This document shows, piece by piece, positions 10,953 through 18,348 of a stretch of DNA of 59,184 nt; within the stretch, counting starts at the first letter, position 1; the number at the start of each line of letters is the position of its first letter. The position numbers and the translations under genes are program-made. This stretch comes from an uncultured Thiohalocapsa sp. GTDB taxonomy: Bacteria; Pseudomonadota; Gammaproteobacteria; Chromatiales; Chromatiaceae. The stretch is taken from assembly GCF_913063425.1 (NCBI RefSeq), contig NZ_CAJXYK010000040.1, forward strand, positions 1-59,184. The letters are read 5' to 3'. The notes under the pieces are model-generated. The model saw only the letters and a list, made by a program, of their open reading frames with translations. It had not been told where the DNA came from and searched no databases.

Positions 10953-11423
10953 CTGGACCGCACTGCGCATGACCCGCACAGCCGCGCCCTGCGCAAGGGG
11001 CGCTGCTCCGAATCCGGGCGCATCTATCATCTGCGCACGTCCACCGCGCGACGTGAGCCCTTGGTCGCAGATCTCTTCCTCGGCCGGGAAGTGGTAGCCG
11101 CTTTGCGGCATCAGCATCAGCAGGGCGCGGTGTTGAGCCTCGCCTTCGTCGTGATGCCGGATCATCTGCACTGGCTGGTACAGCTGCGCGGAGACACGTC
11201 GCTGGATCGGCTGATGCGGGCTGTGAAGGGCTTCAGCGCCCATTGCATCAACGAGCGCCTGCAACGCCGCGGCGCCGTGTGGCAGGAGGGCTACTTCGAC
11301 CGAGCCCTGCGCGCAGAAGACGATGTTCGGGCCATCGCGCGATACATCGTTGCCAACCCGCTGCGGGCGGAGCTGTGCGGTGACATCGGCGCGTATCCGC
11401 TGTGGGATGCGATTTGGGTGTGA
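10953..11423 (+). CDS. REP-associated tyrosine transposase (RAYT)
   Basis: This is a Y1/HUH-type transposase of the RAYT group. MPDHLHWLVQL supplies the HxH metal motif, YFDRALRAEDDVRAIARYIVANPLRAEL carries the Tyr-containing helix and the RYIVxNPxRA signature, and the N-terminus has RALRKGRCSESGRIYHLRT. RAYTs bind and process single-stranded REP hairpins. The family N-terminus is encoded upstream of the nearest usable TTG (11061), yet no ATG or GTG lies in frame after the stop at 10938. CTG 10953, 9 nt after AAGGA, is the best start. REP arrays flank the gene on both sides. Confidence 0.8.
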   Translation: MDRTAHDPHSRALRKGRCSESGRIYHLRTSTARREPLVADLFLGREVVAALRHQHQQGAVLSLAFVVMPDHLHWLVQLRGDTSLDRLMRAVKGFSAHCINERLQRRGAVWQEGYFDRALRAEDDVRAIARYIVANPLRAELCGDIGAYPLWDAIWV

Positions 11424-11431
11424 GTGGACTC

Positions 11432-11748
11432 TGTGGGAGCGGCATTCCTGGCGCGACCCGCTCTCGCACACACCCGTCGCGGCCAGAGGCCGCTCCCACA
11501 GCGGGCGCTGACTCTGTGGGAGCGGCATTCCTGCCGCGATCCCGGCCCCGCATACGGCCGTCGCGGCCATAGGCCGCTCCCACAGCGCGCTGGCTCTGTG
11601 GGAGCGGCATTCCTGCCGCGAACCGGCCCCGCACACACCCGTCGCGGCCATAGGCCGCTCCCACAGCGCGCTGGCTCTGTGGGAGCGGCATTCCTGCCGC
11701 GACTCGGGCGCCGCAGATGGCCGTCGCAGCCGCAGGCCGCTCCCACAG
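11432..11748. repeat. REP/BIME array F (four units), downstream of the transposase
   Basis: Four units of the same REP pair start 8 bp after the transposase stop. Together with array E this gives an array-transposase-array arrangement, the expected substrate and enzyme side by side. Minor unit variants include gcgcgacc in the first unit and cgcagccgcaggcc in the last. Confidence 0.95.
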
Positions 11749-11901
11749 CGCCGGCTGTCGCAGTCTGCGCGCCGCTCCGCCAATGGCCATTGGCGGTTTC
11801 AATCCGCGGGGACTTATGTTACGAATTCGTGACATACCCAAGTCCGCCGCTCAGGCTCTCCACGCAGCGGCCGGCAACCTGCTCGCGACGGAGGCCCGCC
11901 G

Positions 11902-12459
11902 ATGCTGCTCCCCCGCCCATCCGACCGCCACCCGGGCTCATTTGGCCGCCACCGCCCATGGCCCATGCTCATGTTGCTGGCAGCCGCGGTGGCGCCACAG
12001 ACGCAGGCCGCAGACGCCGCTTCAGCGGCGCCCACGCTGACGCCCACACAGGCGCCGGTCGCGCCGACGGAGCCCGCGGCCTGCGGGACGCCCTTCTCCG
12101 CCGCCGCCACCACCGCTGCGCCGCAGGAGCTGCTGCAACTCGCCGCGCGCTGCCGGGACCCGGCCGTCGCGGCACTGCTCCAGCACCGCGCCGAGCATGC
12201 CGAGCAGCTGCGGCAACTTGAGCTCATGTCCAGGCTGATCCGCCACGGTGGCAACAACGACCGGGTCCGGCTCACCCAATGTCGGCTCTACACGGGGCTC
12301 GCCGAATCCTTCGCCGCGCGCATGCACCGCGAAGACCCGGCGGCGCTCGCAGACCTGCTCGCGCAGCTCAACCTCGCCTACGAGCAGGCCATCCACATCG
12401 CCGAGCGCGCCATCGCAGGGCGCGAGCGCATCGTCGGCCTGCCCACGGCACCGCCCTGA
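11902..12459 (+). CDS. Exported protein of unknown function
   Basis: A 185-residue protein starts at ATG 11902, 7 nt after a GGAGG ribosome site. The first ~43 residues hold a basic stretch, a hydrophobic core (MLMLLAAAVA) and an Ala-x-Ala cleavage candidate before ADAASAA, so it is probably secreted to the periplasm. An Ala/Pro/Thr-rich linker follows, then a mostly helical domain with several cysteines (AACGTP, AARCRDP, TQCRLY). No family was recognised. It precedes the zinc-ribbon gene by ~125 bp on the same strand. Confidence 0.6.
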   Translation: MLLPRPSDRHPGSFGRHRPWPMLMLLAAAVAPQTQAADAASAAPTLTPTQAPVAPTEPAACGTPFSAAATTAAPQELLQLAARCRDPAVAALLQHRAEHAEQLRQLELMSRLIRHGGNNDRVRLTQCRLYTGLAESFAARMHREDPAALADLLAQLNLAYEQAIHIAERAIAGRERIVGLPTAPP

Positions 12460-12583
12460 TGCCAGCCAACGCCGGCGGACACGCGCGATTGCCTGCGGGC
12501 GCTTGCCATTTCCGCCCCATCGCGCAGACTTGGAGTCAGGTTCTCCCGGATTCTGTGGGGGCCGCCAACCGACGGAGTGCGCG

Positions 12584-13132
12584 ATGAACGACAGCAACCA
12601 GGGCCATGACCGAGACCGCACCACCGACCACCTGGTGGATGCCTACGATGAGATGCTCAAGCGCACGCGCGAGGGCATCGAGCAAGCTCAGGAGTCCGCC
12701 CCCAAGCTCCGCCACATGCTGGAGCAGGTCCGCGACAACATGGTGGAGCTGGGCGAGCTCACCCGCGAGGAGGCAGCCAAGATCACCGACTATGTGGAGC
12801 GCGACATCGAAGATGCCGCCCATTGGCTGGCGGACACGGGCGAGGATCTGCGCGAATGGTGGCGCTTCGACTTGGAGCTCATCGAGCAGCGCATGCTCGA
12901 CGCCTTCACCAGCGTTGCCGACCAGACGAGCCTGCAGCTCAAGCAATGGGCGGAGCGCGCGCGCCAGGCGAGCCTCTACCAGGCAGGCCAGATCACGGGC
13001 CCGGGCACGCTCATCTGCGACAAGTGCGGCGCCGAGACCAACTTCACCCGCACCGGGCGCATCCCGCCCTGCGCCGAGTGCGGCAATCTCACCTTCCGCC
13101 GGCCGCAGCCAGAGGACAAGGCGTCCGACTGA
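12584..13132 (+). CDS. Zinc-ribbon protein, DUF1451 (YbeL-like)
   Basis: This 182-residue protein has an N-terminal ~130-residue acidic helical region (HLVDAYDEMLKRTREGIEQA, YVERDIEDAAHWLADTGEDLREWWRFDLELIE). A C-terminal zinc ribbon follows: LICDKCGAETNFTRTGRIPPCAECGN, with two CxxC knuckles. This is the layout of the DUF1451 family, typified by E. coli YbeL, whose role is unknown. ATG 12584 is preceded by a CGGAG motif. It ends convergently with the gas vesicle cluster. Confidence 0.8.
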   Translation: MNDSNQGHDRDRTTDHLVDAYDEMLKRTREGIEQAQESAPKLRHMLEQVRDNMVELGELTREEAAKITDYVERDIEDAAHWLADTGEDLREWWRFDLELIEQRMLDAFTSVADQTSLQLKQWAERARQASLYQAGQITGPGTLICDKCGAETNFTRTGRIPPCAECGNLTFRRPQPEDKASD

Positions 13133-13223
13133 CGGCCGCAGCCGCACAGGGACTGTTCTCGTGCAGCGCGCGAGAAACACGATGCCGTGCGATCACTTGC
13201 CGGCGGCGTACTGAAGTCCACCT

Positions 13224-13260
13224 GCCCCAGGATGCCGACTGACGTCGGCGTACCCTGGGC
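13224..13260. terminator. Terminator-like hairpin between convergent units
   Basis: Inverted repeat CCCAGG/GCCGAC pairing with GTCGGC/CCCTGGG around a short tgac loop, with a small bulge. There is no T-run, so intrinsic termination is uncertain. Its position between the convergent zinc-ribbon gene and the end of the gas vesicle operon suits a bidirectional terminator. Confidence 0.45.
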
Positions 13261-13385
13261 GGCCTCGACACGTCCGCATCGGAGCATCAGGGCATGGTCT
13301 AAGGTCGCGGCGCTGATGACCCCTGCGGCGCCGCAGCCGACATCCCCTGGATGTGGATCACCCCGAGCCTGACCGCTCAGCCAGA

Positions 13386-13437
13386 GGGGTTAAGTATACC
13401 GTCGCCATTTTTTGGGGAGTTAAGTATACCGTCCCCG
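13386..13437 (-). repeat. Two tandem copies of the GGGGACGGTATACTTAA motif
   Basis: Read on the minus strand, GGGGACGGTATACTTAAC and GGCGACGGTATACTTAAC occur 28 bp apart, directly after the last gas vesicle gene's TAA. The same motif begins the duplicated modules at 2463 and 4324 and appears at 6071 and 52309-52376. Confidence 0.65.
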
Positions 13438-13439
13438 TT

Positions 13440-13832
13440 TTAGTTGACTGCGGTGGGTGGGCGCTCTGCGAGCAGGGCCTCAATGCGCGCGAGGCGCTCC
13501 TCCAGTGCCGGGGTGTCGCTGGGCTGCGTCGGCTGGGGCTGGTCGGCGCGCTCCGGAGCGGGGGCGTCGGCCGCCGCCGCCGGGGGTCTGCCGCGGGCAC
13601 TGGTGTCGAAGGCGGGATTGCCGCGCCACCAGTCGAGGCCCATCTCCACCGCCTTGTCCACGGAGCAAATCAGCAGGCGGATCTCCAGCGACAGCAGCTC
13701 CACCTCCACGAGCTTGACGCGGATGTCGCCGGCGACGACGACGCCCTTGTCGAGCACGCGCTCAAGCAGGTCCGCGACCGTGGTGCTGCTGGTGGAATGG
13801 GACGGGCTTCTTTGGTTGACGGTGACGGCCAT
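13440..13832 (-). CDS. GvpA-family minor gas vesicle protein (GvpJ/GvpM-type)
   Basis: Residues ~15-70 match the gas vesicle GvpA/J/M fold: VADLLERVLDKGVVVAGDIRVKLVEVELLSLEIRLLICSVDKAVEMG. A ~60-residue Ala/Pro-rich tail follows, ending in a helix (LEERLARIEALLAERPP). The tail separates it from the main shell protein GvpA, so it is probably a minor component that nucleates or caps vesicles. It is the last gene of the cluster, 33 bp after gvpK. The choice between J and M names cannot be made by eye. Confidence 0.85.
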   Translation of the reverse strand: MAVTVNQRSPSHSTSSTTVADLLERVLDKGVVVAGDIRVKLVEVELLSLEIRLLICSVDKAVEMGLDWWRGNPAFDTSARGRPPAAAADAPAPERADQPQPTQPSDTPALEERLARIEALLAERPPTAVN

Positions 13833-13865
13833 GGGGGCTCTCCGGGTGACCGGCCGCGGGCGGCT

Positions 13866-14231
13866 TTAGAGCAGCCGGCCCAGGGGGCCGAGGTCGATGT
13901 TCAGGTCTTCGTCCGCGAGGCCGAAGACCTCTTGGACGCGCTTCAGCTCCTCGGCCTGGCGCATCAGGGTGGTGCCGAGGCGCTCGATCTCCTCATCACT
14001 CAGGCTGCCTGAGTCCATGCGGGCGATGGCCTGGCGCTCCAGCAGCTCATGCAGCAGTTTCACCAAAGTCAGCACGAGCTGTGCCAGGCCGTTGCGCACG
14101 CGCTCGCCGTCGATATCCACCCGGGCACCGGGTGCCGTTGCGGCGGCCGGCGGGCGCCCCGGCAGGCCATCCGCCGGTCGGGCGGCGTCGGCGGTGGCCC
14201 GCGGGTCGAGGTACCGAATGTCATTGCTCAT
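13866..14231 (-). CDS. gvpK: Gas vesicle protein GvpK
   Basis: The 121-residue protein carries the strongly conserved GvpK core: RVDIDGERVRNGLAQLVLTLVKLLHELLERQAIARMDSGSL, then DEEIERLGTTLMRQAEEL and the ending DLNIDLGPLGRLL. GvpK is an accessory protein needed for vesicle formation in several bacteria. Its first 40 residues are an Ala/Pro-rich lead. The start overlaps the end of the upstream GvpJ-type gene by 11 bp, indicating co-translation. Confidence 0.95.
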   Translation of the reverse strand: MSNDIRYLDPRATADAARPADGLPGRPPAAATAPGARVDIDGERVRNGLAQLVLTLVKLLHELLERQAIARMDSGSLSDEEIERLGTTLMRQAEELKRVQEVFGLADEDLNIDLGPLGRLL

Positions 14232-14460
14232 GATTCGCCATCTCCCGCTGCATTTGGTCCTGCAGGCGCCGCCCGGTCTCCACCGAGGTCACCAGGGCCT
14301 GCAGACTGAGATAGACAAGGTCCACGTCGGCGACGCTGATGGTGATCTCCGCCGCCACCACGGCCCCCTTGTTGAGCACCCGGTCCAGCGCCTCGCACAG
14401 CGAGATGTGCTGGCTCTCGGGGCAGGCCTCCGGCGCAGCCGTCGCGGTGTCGTGACTCAT
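14221..14460 (-). CDS. GvpJ/GvpS-type gas vesicle protein
   Basis: A 79-residue GvpA-family protein with SLCEALDRVLNKGAVVAAEITISVADVDLVYLSLQALVTSVE. This VADVDLVYL version is typical of the minor J/S type found beside gvpK. It shares an ATGA overlap with the ArsA-like ATPase gene upstream and overlaps gvpK downstream, so the three are likely translated as a coupled block. Confidence 0.85.
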   Translation of the reverse strand: MSHDTATAAPEACPESQHISLCEALDRVLNKGAVVAAEITISVADVDLVYLSLQALVTSVETGRRLQDQMQREMANHEQ

Positions 14461-16469
14461 CGGCCAAGCTCCAGGGTCCGTTGCCCGTAGAAGGCCGCGC
14501 CCAGGGCCGCCAGGTCATCCAGGCCCGCGGGCTCGTGCTGGCGATAGACCAGGGTGCGGTGCATGGGTGCGAAGCGCGCCGCGGCCGCCACCTGCTCGGA
14601 CTCCCGCCGGCGCAGCGCGCTGCAGAGCGCGCAGCGGCAGTCCGCAGGGCCGGGCGGCGTCAGCTGATTCAGGGCCAGCACCGGGGCGGCGATGGACAGG
14701 TCCGCGAGCGCCGCCGTCAGGTCCCCGGTCTCGGCAAGCCCCAGCGCCGTGGCCACGCTGACCACCTGCACCCGGGTGCGATGGGGGTCCGCCAGCAGCG
14801 CCCGCAGCCGCTTGGTGGCGCGGGACAGGGCCACCAGCTGCTCGGAGAGCCGCGGCAGGCGCAGGATGTCGCGATACTTGAGCAACAGCTGGAAAAAGAG
14901 CTTGAGCCAGTCGCCGATGAGCTCCGGCAGCTCCAGCAGGCGCAGCAGATGGCCGCTGGGGGCGGCGTCGAGCACGATCAGGTCGTAGCGGTCGGCGTCC
15001 AGGTGGTCGATGGCGGTGGTGAGCGCCATCACCTCGTCCAGGCCCGGCGGGGCCAGGTCCAGCAGCCGCTCCATCACCTGGCGGTCGAAGGTGATGTCCA
15101 GACTGCCCAGGTGATTCATCAGGAGCCGCTCCAGCTCGTCACGGTAGGCGGCGCGGATGGCGGCGAAGGCGCCTTCGGCGTCCACCTCCTGGGCCTCCAG
15201 GCCCGGGCGCACCAGGGTCGGCTCGCTGCCCACCGGGCGGCCGAGGGCATCCGCCAGGGAATGGGCCGGGTCGGTGGAGAAGAGCAGCAGCCGTTGTGCC
15301 GGGCGCACGCGGTTCAGGTGCAGGGCCGTGGCGCAGGCGAGCGTGGACTTGCCCACGCCCCCCTTGCCGGCGAAGACCAGGAGCCGCAGCCCGGGGGGCG
15401 GCAGCGGTGCCGCATGCGCCACCTGCACCGGCAGCGTCCACGGCGCTGTTGCCGCCGCCGACGCGGCTGCGGGGCGTGCGGCCTCGGGCACCGTTGTGGC
15501 CTGCTCGAAGAGCCCGGCAAGGTCCGCGCCGCGGGGCTCGTCCGCCAGCAGCGGCAGCCCCAGCAGTCGGGCGTCGGGCGCCAGCGCCCGCAGCGGCGCG
15601 AGCGCTGCGATCTGACGCTCGCGCTCGGCGGCGCACACCGGGCACAGGTCGTGCGCCGCTGCCTCAGGGCCGTCCCCGGCGGCGTGCTCGCAGGGGGAAG
15701 CGGGCACCAGGCGGTTCACCACCAGGTCGGACACCGGGATGGCCTGCGCGCCGAGCAGGCCAAGCAGATCCTGGGTCTCGGCAACGCTCATGCGCTCGGC
15801 CAAGGTCACGGGCACGAAGCGGCAGCGCTCGGCGTCGGTGAGACGCTCCACCAGGGTCCCGCGCGAGCGGTCCAGGCGGGCGAGGAAGTCATCGAGATGG
15901 TCGGGGCGGGCATCCCCACCAAAGCGCCGGCGCAGGTAGCGGTGCTTGGCGAGCAGGGCATCCAGCGCATCCAGCCAGCGCCGCACCAGCCCGGGCATGG
16001 CGAGCAGCCGCAGGGCGTGGCCGGTGGGCGCCGTGTCCACGACGATGCAGGCGTAGCGGGCCTGCTCGATCCAATCCGCCAGCTCCAGATAGGCGGCCAG
16101 CTCGTCCAGCCCGGGCAGCGCGACCTCCAGCAGCGCATCGATGTCGTCGTTGTCGAGCAGGGTGCCGCGCTGCGAGATCTCGCGCAGCAGTGCGCGGTGC
16201 CGCTCGCGGAACGCCCTGAGGGAGGCATCGGCGTCCAGCTGCAGCACCTCCAGGTTGCCGGGGGCGTGCAGGCTAGCCAGTGCGTCGCTCACGGAATGGG
16301 CAGGATCCGTGGACAGCAGCAGGATCGGCTCGTCGGGCCGACGGCGCGCGATGGCGAACGCGGCGGCACAGGCACAGCTGGTCTTGCCGACGCCGCCCTT
16401 GCCACCGAAGAACAGCAGCATCAGCCCGGCAGCCTCCAGGAAGCCGGGCACAGGGGCGGGGGTGGACAT
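14457..16469 (-). CDS. Tandem ArsA/Get3-like ATPase of the gas vesicle cluster
   Basis: The 670-residue protein is two ArsA-type ATPase halves. Half 1 has GGKGGVGKT at residues 22-30 and DTAPTGHALRLL. Half 2 has GKGGVGKST near 365-374 and DAAPSGHLLRLLELP. Each half ends with a Cys pair (LCPVC, CRCALC) like the zinc CxxC of Get3. Family members are arsenite-pump ATPases or tail-anchored-protein chaperones. No arsB/arsC is present and the gene is locked between gvpG and a GvpJ-type gene, so a chaperone role for hydrophobic Gvp subunits is the reasonable inference. It occupies the place of GvpW in clusters I recall, but identity is not proven. Confidence 0.85.
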   Translation of the reverse strand: MSTPAPVPGFLEAAGLMLLFFGGKGGVGKTSCACAAAFAIARRRPDEPILLLSTDPAHSVSDALASLHAPGNLEVLQLDADASLRAFRERHRALLREISQRGTLLDNDDIDALLEVALPGLDELAAYLELADWIEQARYACIVVDTAPTGHALRLLAMPGLVRRWLDALDALLAKHRYLRRRFGGDARPDHLDDFLARLDRSRGTLVERLTDAERCRFVPVTLAERMSVAETQDLLGLLGAQAIPVSDLVVNRLVPASPCEHAAGDGPEAAAHDLCPVCAAERERQIAALAPLRALAPDARLLGLPLLADEPRGADLAGLFEQATTVPEAARPAAASAAATAPWTLPVQVAHAAPLPPPGLRLLVFAGKGGVGKSTLACATALHLNRVRPAQRLLLFSTDPAHSLADALGRPVGSEPTLVRPGLEAQEVDAEGAFAAIRAAYRDELERLLMNHLGSLDITFDRQVMERLLDLAPPGLDEVMALTTAIDHLDADRYDLIVLDAAPSGHLLRLLELPELIGDWLKLFFQLLLKYRDILRLPRLSEQLVALSRATKRLRALLADPHRTRVQVVSVATALGLAETGDLTAALADLSIAAPVLALNQLTPPGPADCRCALCSALRRRESEQVAAAARFAPMHRTLVYRQHEPAGLDDLAALGAAFYGQRTLELGR

Positions 16470-16496
16470 GATGTCACCGGCTGGACAGCTGCGCGC

Positions 16497-16901
16497 TCAG
16501 TGCCGCTCGGACTCCAGGACCCGCCGGGCGTCGGCGTCGGCATGCGCCTGGGTGCCGGCGTCGGCATCGGCGTCGGCATCGGCGAGGAGCCAGCGGCGGC
16601 TGCCGGCGTCGTCGCCGGCCTCGTCGGCCGCTTCTTCCGCGTCGGCGTCCTCCGCGTCGTCCTCGTCCCCCAGCCCCTGTGCTTCCAGCTCGTCGAGCCG
16701 GTCCAGCAGCGCGGACTCGCGCCGGTCGAACTCGGCGTCGTCAATCTGCTCCGTCTCGAGCATCATGTAGAGGTCCGTCAGCTCGTTGCGGATGCGCTCC
16801 GCCTCGCCTTCGAGCTCGTCCACGGCGGTGTTGTGGATCTCTTCGAAGACCCAGAGCAGCCCTTTGTACGGGGACAGCAGAATGTCGTCGATCAGCAGCA
16901 T
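16497..16901 (-). CDS. gvpG: Gas vesicle protein GvpG
   Basis: The first ~75 residues match GvpG closely: MLLIDDILLSPYKGLLWVFEEIHNTA, then ELTDLYMMLETEQIDDAEFDRRESALLDRLDEL. GvpG is a small helical accessory protein needed for vesicle assembly. Here it carries an unusual ~60-residue acidic, low-complexity tail (EDDAEDADAEEAADEA, then DADADADAG), coded by a GGCATCGGCGTC-type microsatellite. Family members normally stop near 80-90 residues, so the tail is a local expansion. It lies ~100 bp downstream of the GvpF/L gene. Confidence 0.93.
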   Translation of the reverse strand: MLLIDDILLSPYKGLLWVFEEIHNTAVDELEGEAERIRNELTDLYMMLETEQIDDAEFDRRESALLDRLDELEAQGLGDEDDAEDADAEEAADEAGDDAGSRRWLLADADADADAGTQAHADADARRVLESERH

Positions 16902-16999
16902 GCGCGTCTCCTCAGCGGGGCCGCCCGGCCCGCCGCATGCGCTCGCACGCGGCGGTGTCTGCCGGGGCCGCCCGGGTGTATCTGGGCTTTGGTGTGGTG

Positions 17000-17800
17000 T
17001 CAGCCGGCCTCTTCCTCGGCCGCTGCGGTTGCCGGTGTCTTCAGATCCAGCTCGACGAAGTTGTGCGGCGCCCAGGGGCCGTTGTAGTCGAACAGATAGT
17101 CGTTGTTGAACAGTTTGGAGGCCTCGAACACGCCCCGCTCGAACTCGGCCTGGGCGTCCCGCTCGATGAGACAGGCCAGATTCATGACCTCCTTCTCCTT
17201 CTTGGTGGGGTTGGACATCACCTCTTCGCAGTGATTGCGCATCACCTCCATGACCTGCTCCGTGTACTGCTCCCGGGCCTCGTTCACCAGCCGGTCGAAC
17301 AGGCGGCCGACCTCGATCTTCTCGTCGCGCGGCGCGTTGTCGCCGAGGGCCAGGAGCCGATCGCGCGCCTCCTGAAGCAGCGGGTGCATGCCGACGAAGT
17401 ACTCGTAGATGTTGGCCACGTCCCAGGATACGCGCAGACCCATTTCGATACGGTGACGCACGCGGTAGAGCTGCTCGGTGATGGCCTCGTTGTTGACCCG
17501 CAGCAGGTCGCGCACCGCCTCGGCATTGGCGGCCACCACGCCGAACCGCATGGGCAGCACCGAGCCCACCTCCAGCAGGTGCGCGAGCACGGCGCGGTGG
17601 GCCATCAGATTGCGCCGCTCGGGCCGGACCTTTGGGCTGTGGATGTCGCTGACCACCGCCGAGACATCGCCGGTGCTGATGCTGTAGACGGTATTGCCGC
17701 CGATTCCCTGGACCTTGTAGATCTGCTCGTCGCTGCCCTCGCCGAAGTCCGTGAGGGCATAGATGAGCTTGCCGCGGGAGCTGTTGGTTGTGCGGGGCAT
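17000..17800 (-). CDS. GvpF/GvpL family gas vesicle protein
   Basis: The 266-residue protein shows the GvpF/L pattern: KLIYALTDFG, VSAVVSDI, MAHRAVLAHLLEVGSVLPMRFGVVA, then EMGLRVSWDV, and a C-terminal GPWAPHNFVELDL. GvpF/L proteins are minor, GvpA-interacting assembly factors. ATG 17800 is preceded by AAGGAG at a 7-nt spacing. The frame stays open upstream through a 12-bp repeat region, but the strong ribosome site supports 17800. It is the first of three GvpF/L-type genes in the cluster. Confidence 0.92.
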   Translation of the reverse strand: MPRTTNSSRGKLIYALTDFGEGSDEQIYKVQGIGGNTVYSISTGDVSAVVSDIHSPKVRPERRNLMAHRAVLAHLLEVGSVLPMRFGVVAANAEAVRDLLRVNNEAITEQLYRVRHRIEMGLRVSWDVANIYEYFVGMHPLLQEARDRLLALGDNAPRDEKIEVGRLFDRLVNEAREQYTEQVMEVMRNHCEEVMSNPTKKEKEVMNLACLIERDAQAEFERGVFEASKLFNNDYLFDYNGPWAPHNFVELDLKTPATAAAEEEAG

Positions 17801-17884
17801 GGGACTCTCCTTCAGTGCGTCGGCGCCGGCCGGCGGAACGGACGGCGCTGCGCCACGGGCATGGTTTGGCTTATGTCTGTACAG

Positions 17885-18085
17885 GTCTCTGGGCCGGTCT
17901 CTGTGCCCATCTCCGGACCCCATTGCTGGGCCGGTGTCTGAGACCATCTCTGAGCCCGTCTCTGGGCGTATCTCTGGGCGCATCTCTGGGCGCATCTCTG
18001 GGCGTATCCCCGGGCCCATCGCTGGGCCCACTTCTAAGCCCTTCTCTGGGCGGACATCTGGGCCGGCATCTGGGCCGGCCTGCTG
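17885..18085. repeat. Degenerate 12-bp minisatellite
   Basis: About fifteen units related to CTCTGGGCGCAT, with CCGGG and GTCTGAG variants, fill the gap between the small basic protein gene and GvpF/L. The unit length is a multiple of three, and the stretch is in frame with GvpF/L on the minus strand (it would read RPEMRPEIRPE). It could be an N-terminal extension or a spacer. Confidence 0.8.
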
Positions 18086-18107
18086 CCGGCGCCGACGGCA
18101 GCGGGTG

Positions 18108-18335
18108 TCAGTCCGCCAGCACGCGCAACGCATGCCGCAGCCGGCGTGTGCGCAGCTGCAGGCGGCGGCGCACGGCCGGTGCCGCGGCGGCATGCAGACG
18201 CCGCTGCCGCCGCTGCTCGGCGAGCATGCGGGCGCCGGCCGCATGCCGGCGGCGATCCCGCCCGGTGACCGTGAGCAGCGCATCGGCGCCTTTGACGTGC
18301 AGGCGGGTGCGCAGGTGTTGTTGTGTCAGAATCAT
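18108..18335 (-). CDS. Small Arg-rich protein of the gas vesicle cluster
   Basis: A 75-residue, very basic protein begins MILTQQHLRTRLHVKGADALLTVTGRDRRRH and ends with an Arg/Leu/Ala-rich helix. The start at 18335 has a strong GGGGAGG ribosome site 6 nt away, which supports it as real despite its size. It lies 13 bp after the coiled-coil protein gene. No family was recognised; charge and context would suit binding to acidic Gvp proteins or RNA, but that is speculation. Confidence 0.55.
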   Translation of the reverse strand: MILTQQHLRTRLHVKGADALLTVTGRDRRRHAAGARMLAEQRRQRRLHAAAAPAVRRRLQLRTRRLRHALRVLAD

Positions 18336-18348
18336 GCTGGGCCTCCCC

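Noticed and set aside
10283-11097. Long repeat-rich frames around the transposase
   Set aside because: Same REP translation artefact; only the RAYT frame has family motifs.
10347-11748. CRISPR array
   Set aside because: The repeats are palindrome pairs with no unique spacers of constant length, and no cas gene is near.
14457-16469. Arsenic resistance operon
   Set aside because: Only the ArsA-like ATPase is present; no arsB, arsC or arsR, and the flanking genes are gas vesicle genes.
14481-17087. Plus-strand 868-codon frame across the ArsA-like and gvpG genes
   Set aside because: Antisense to two well-supported genes; open only because of high GC codon bias.
17000-18283. N-terminally extended GvpF/L starting within the repeats
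   Set aside because: ATG 17800 has a strong AAGGAG site and the upstream part is a degenerate minisatellite; left as a finding only.
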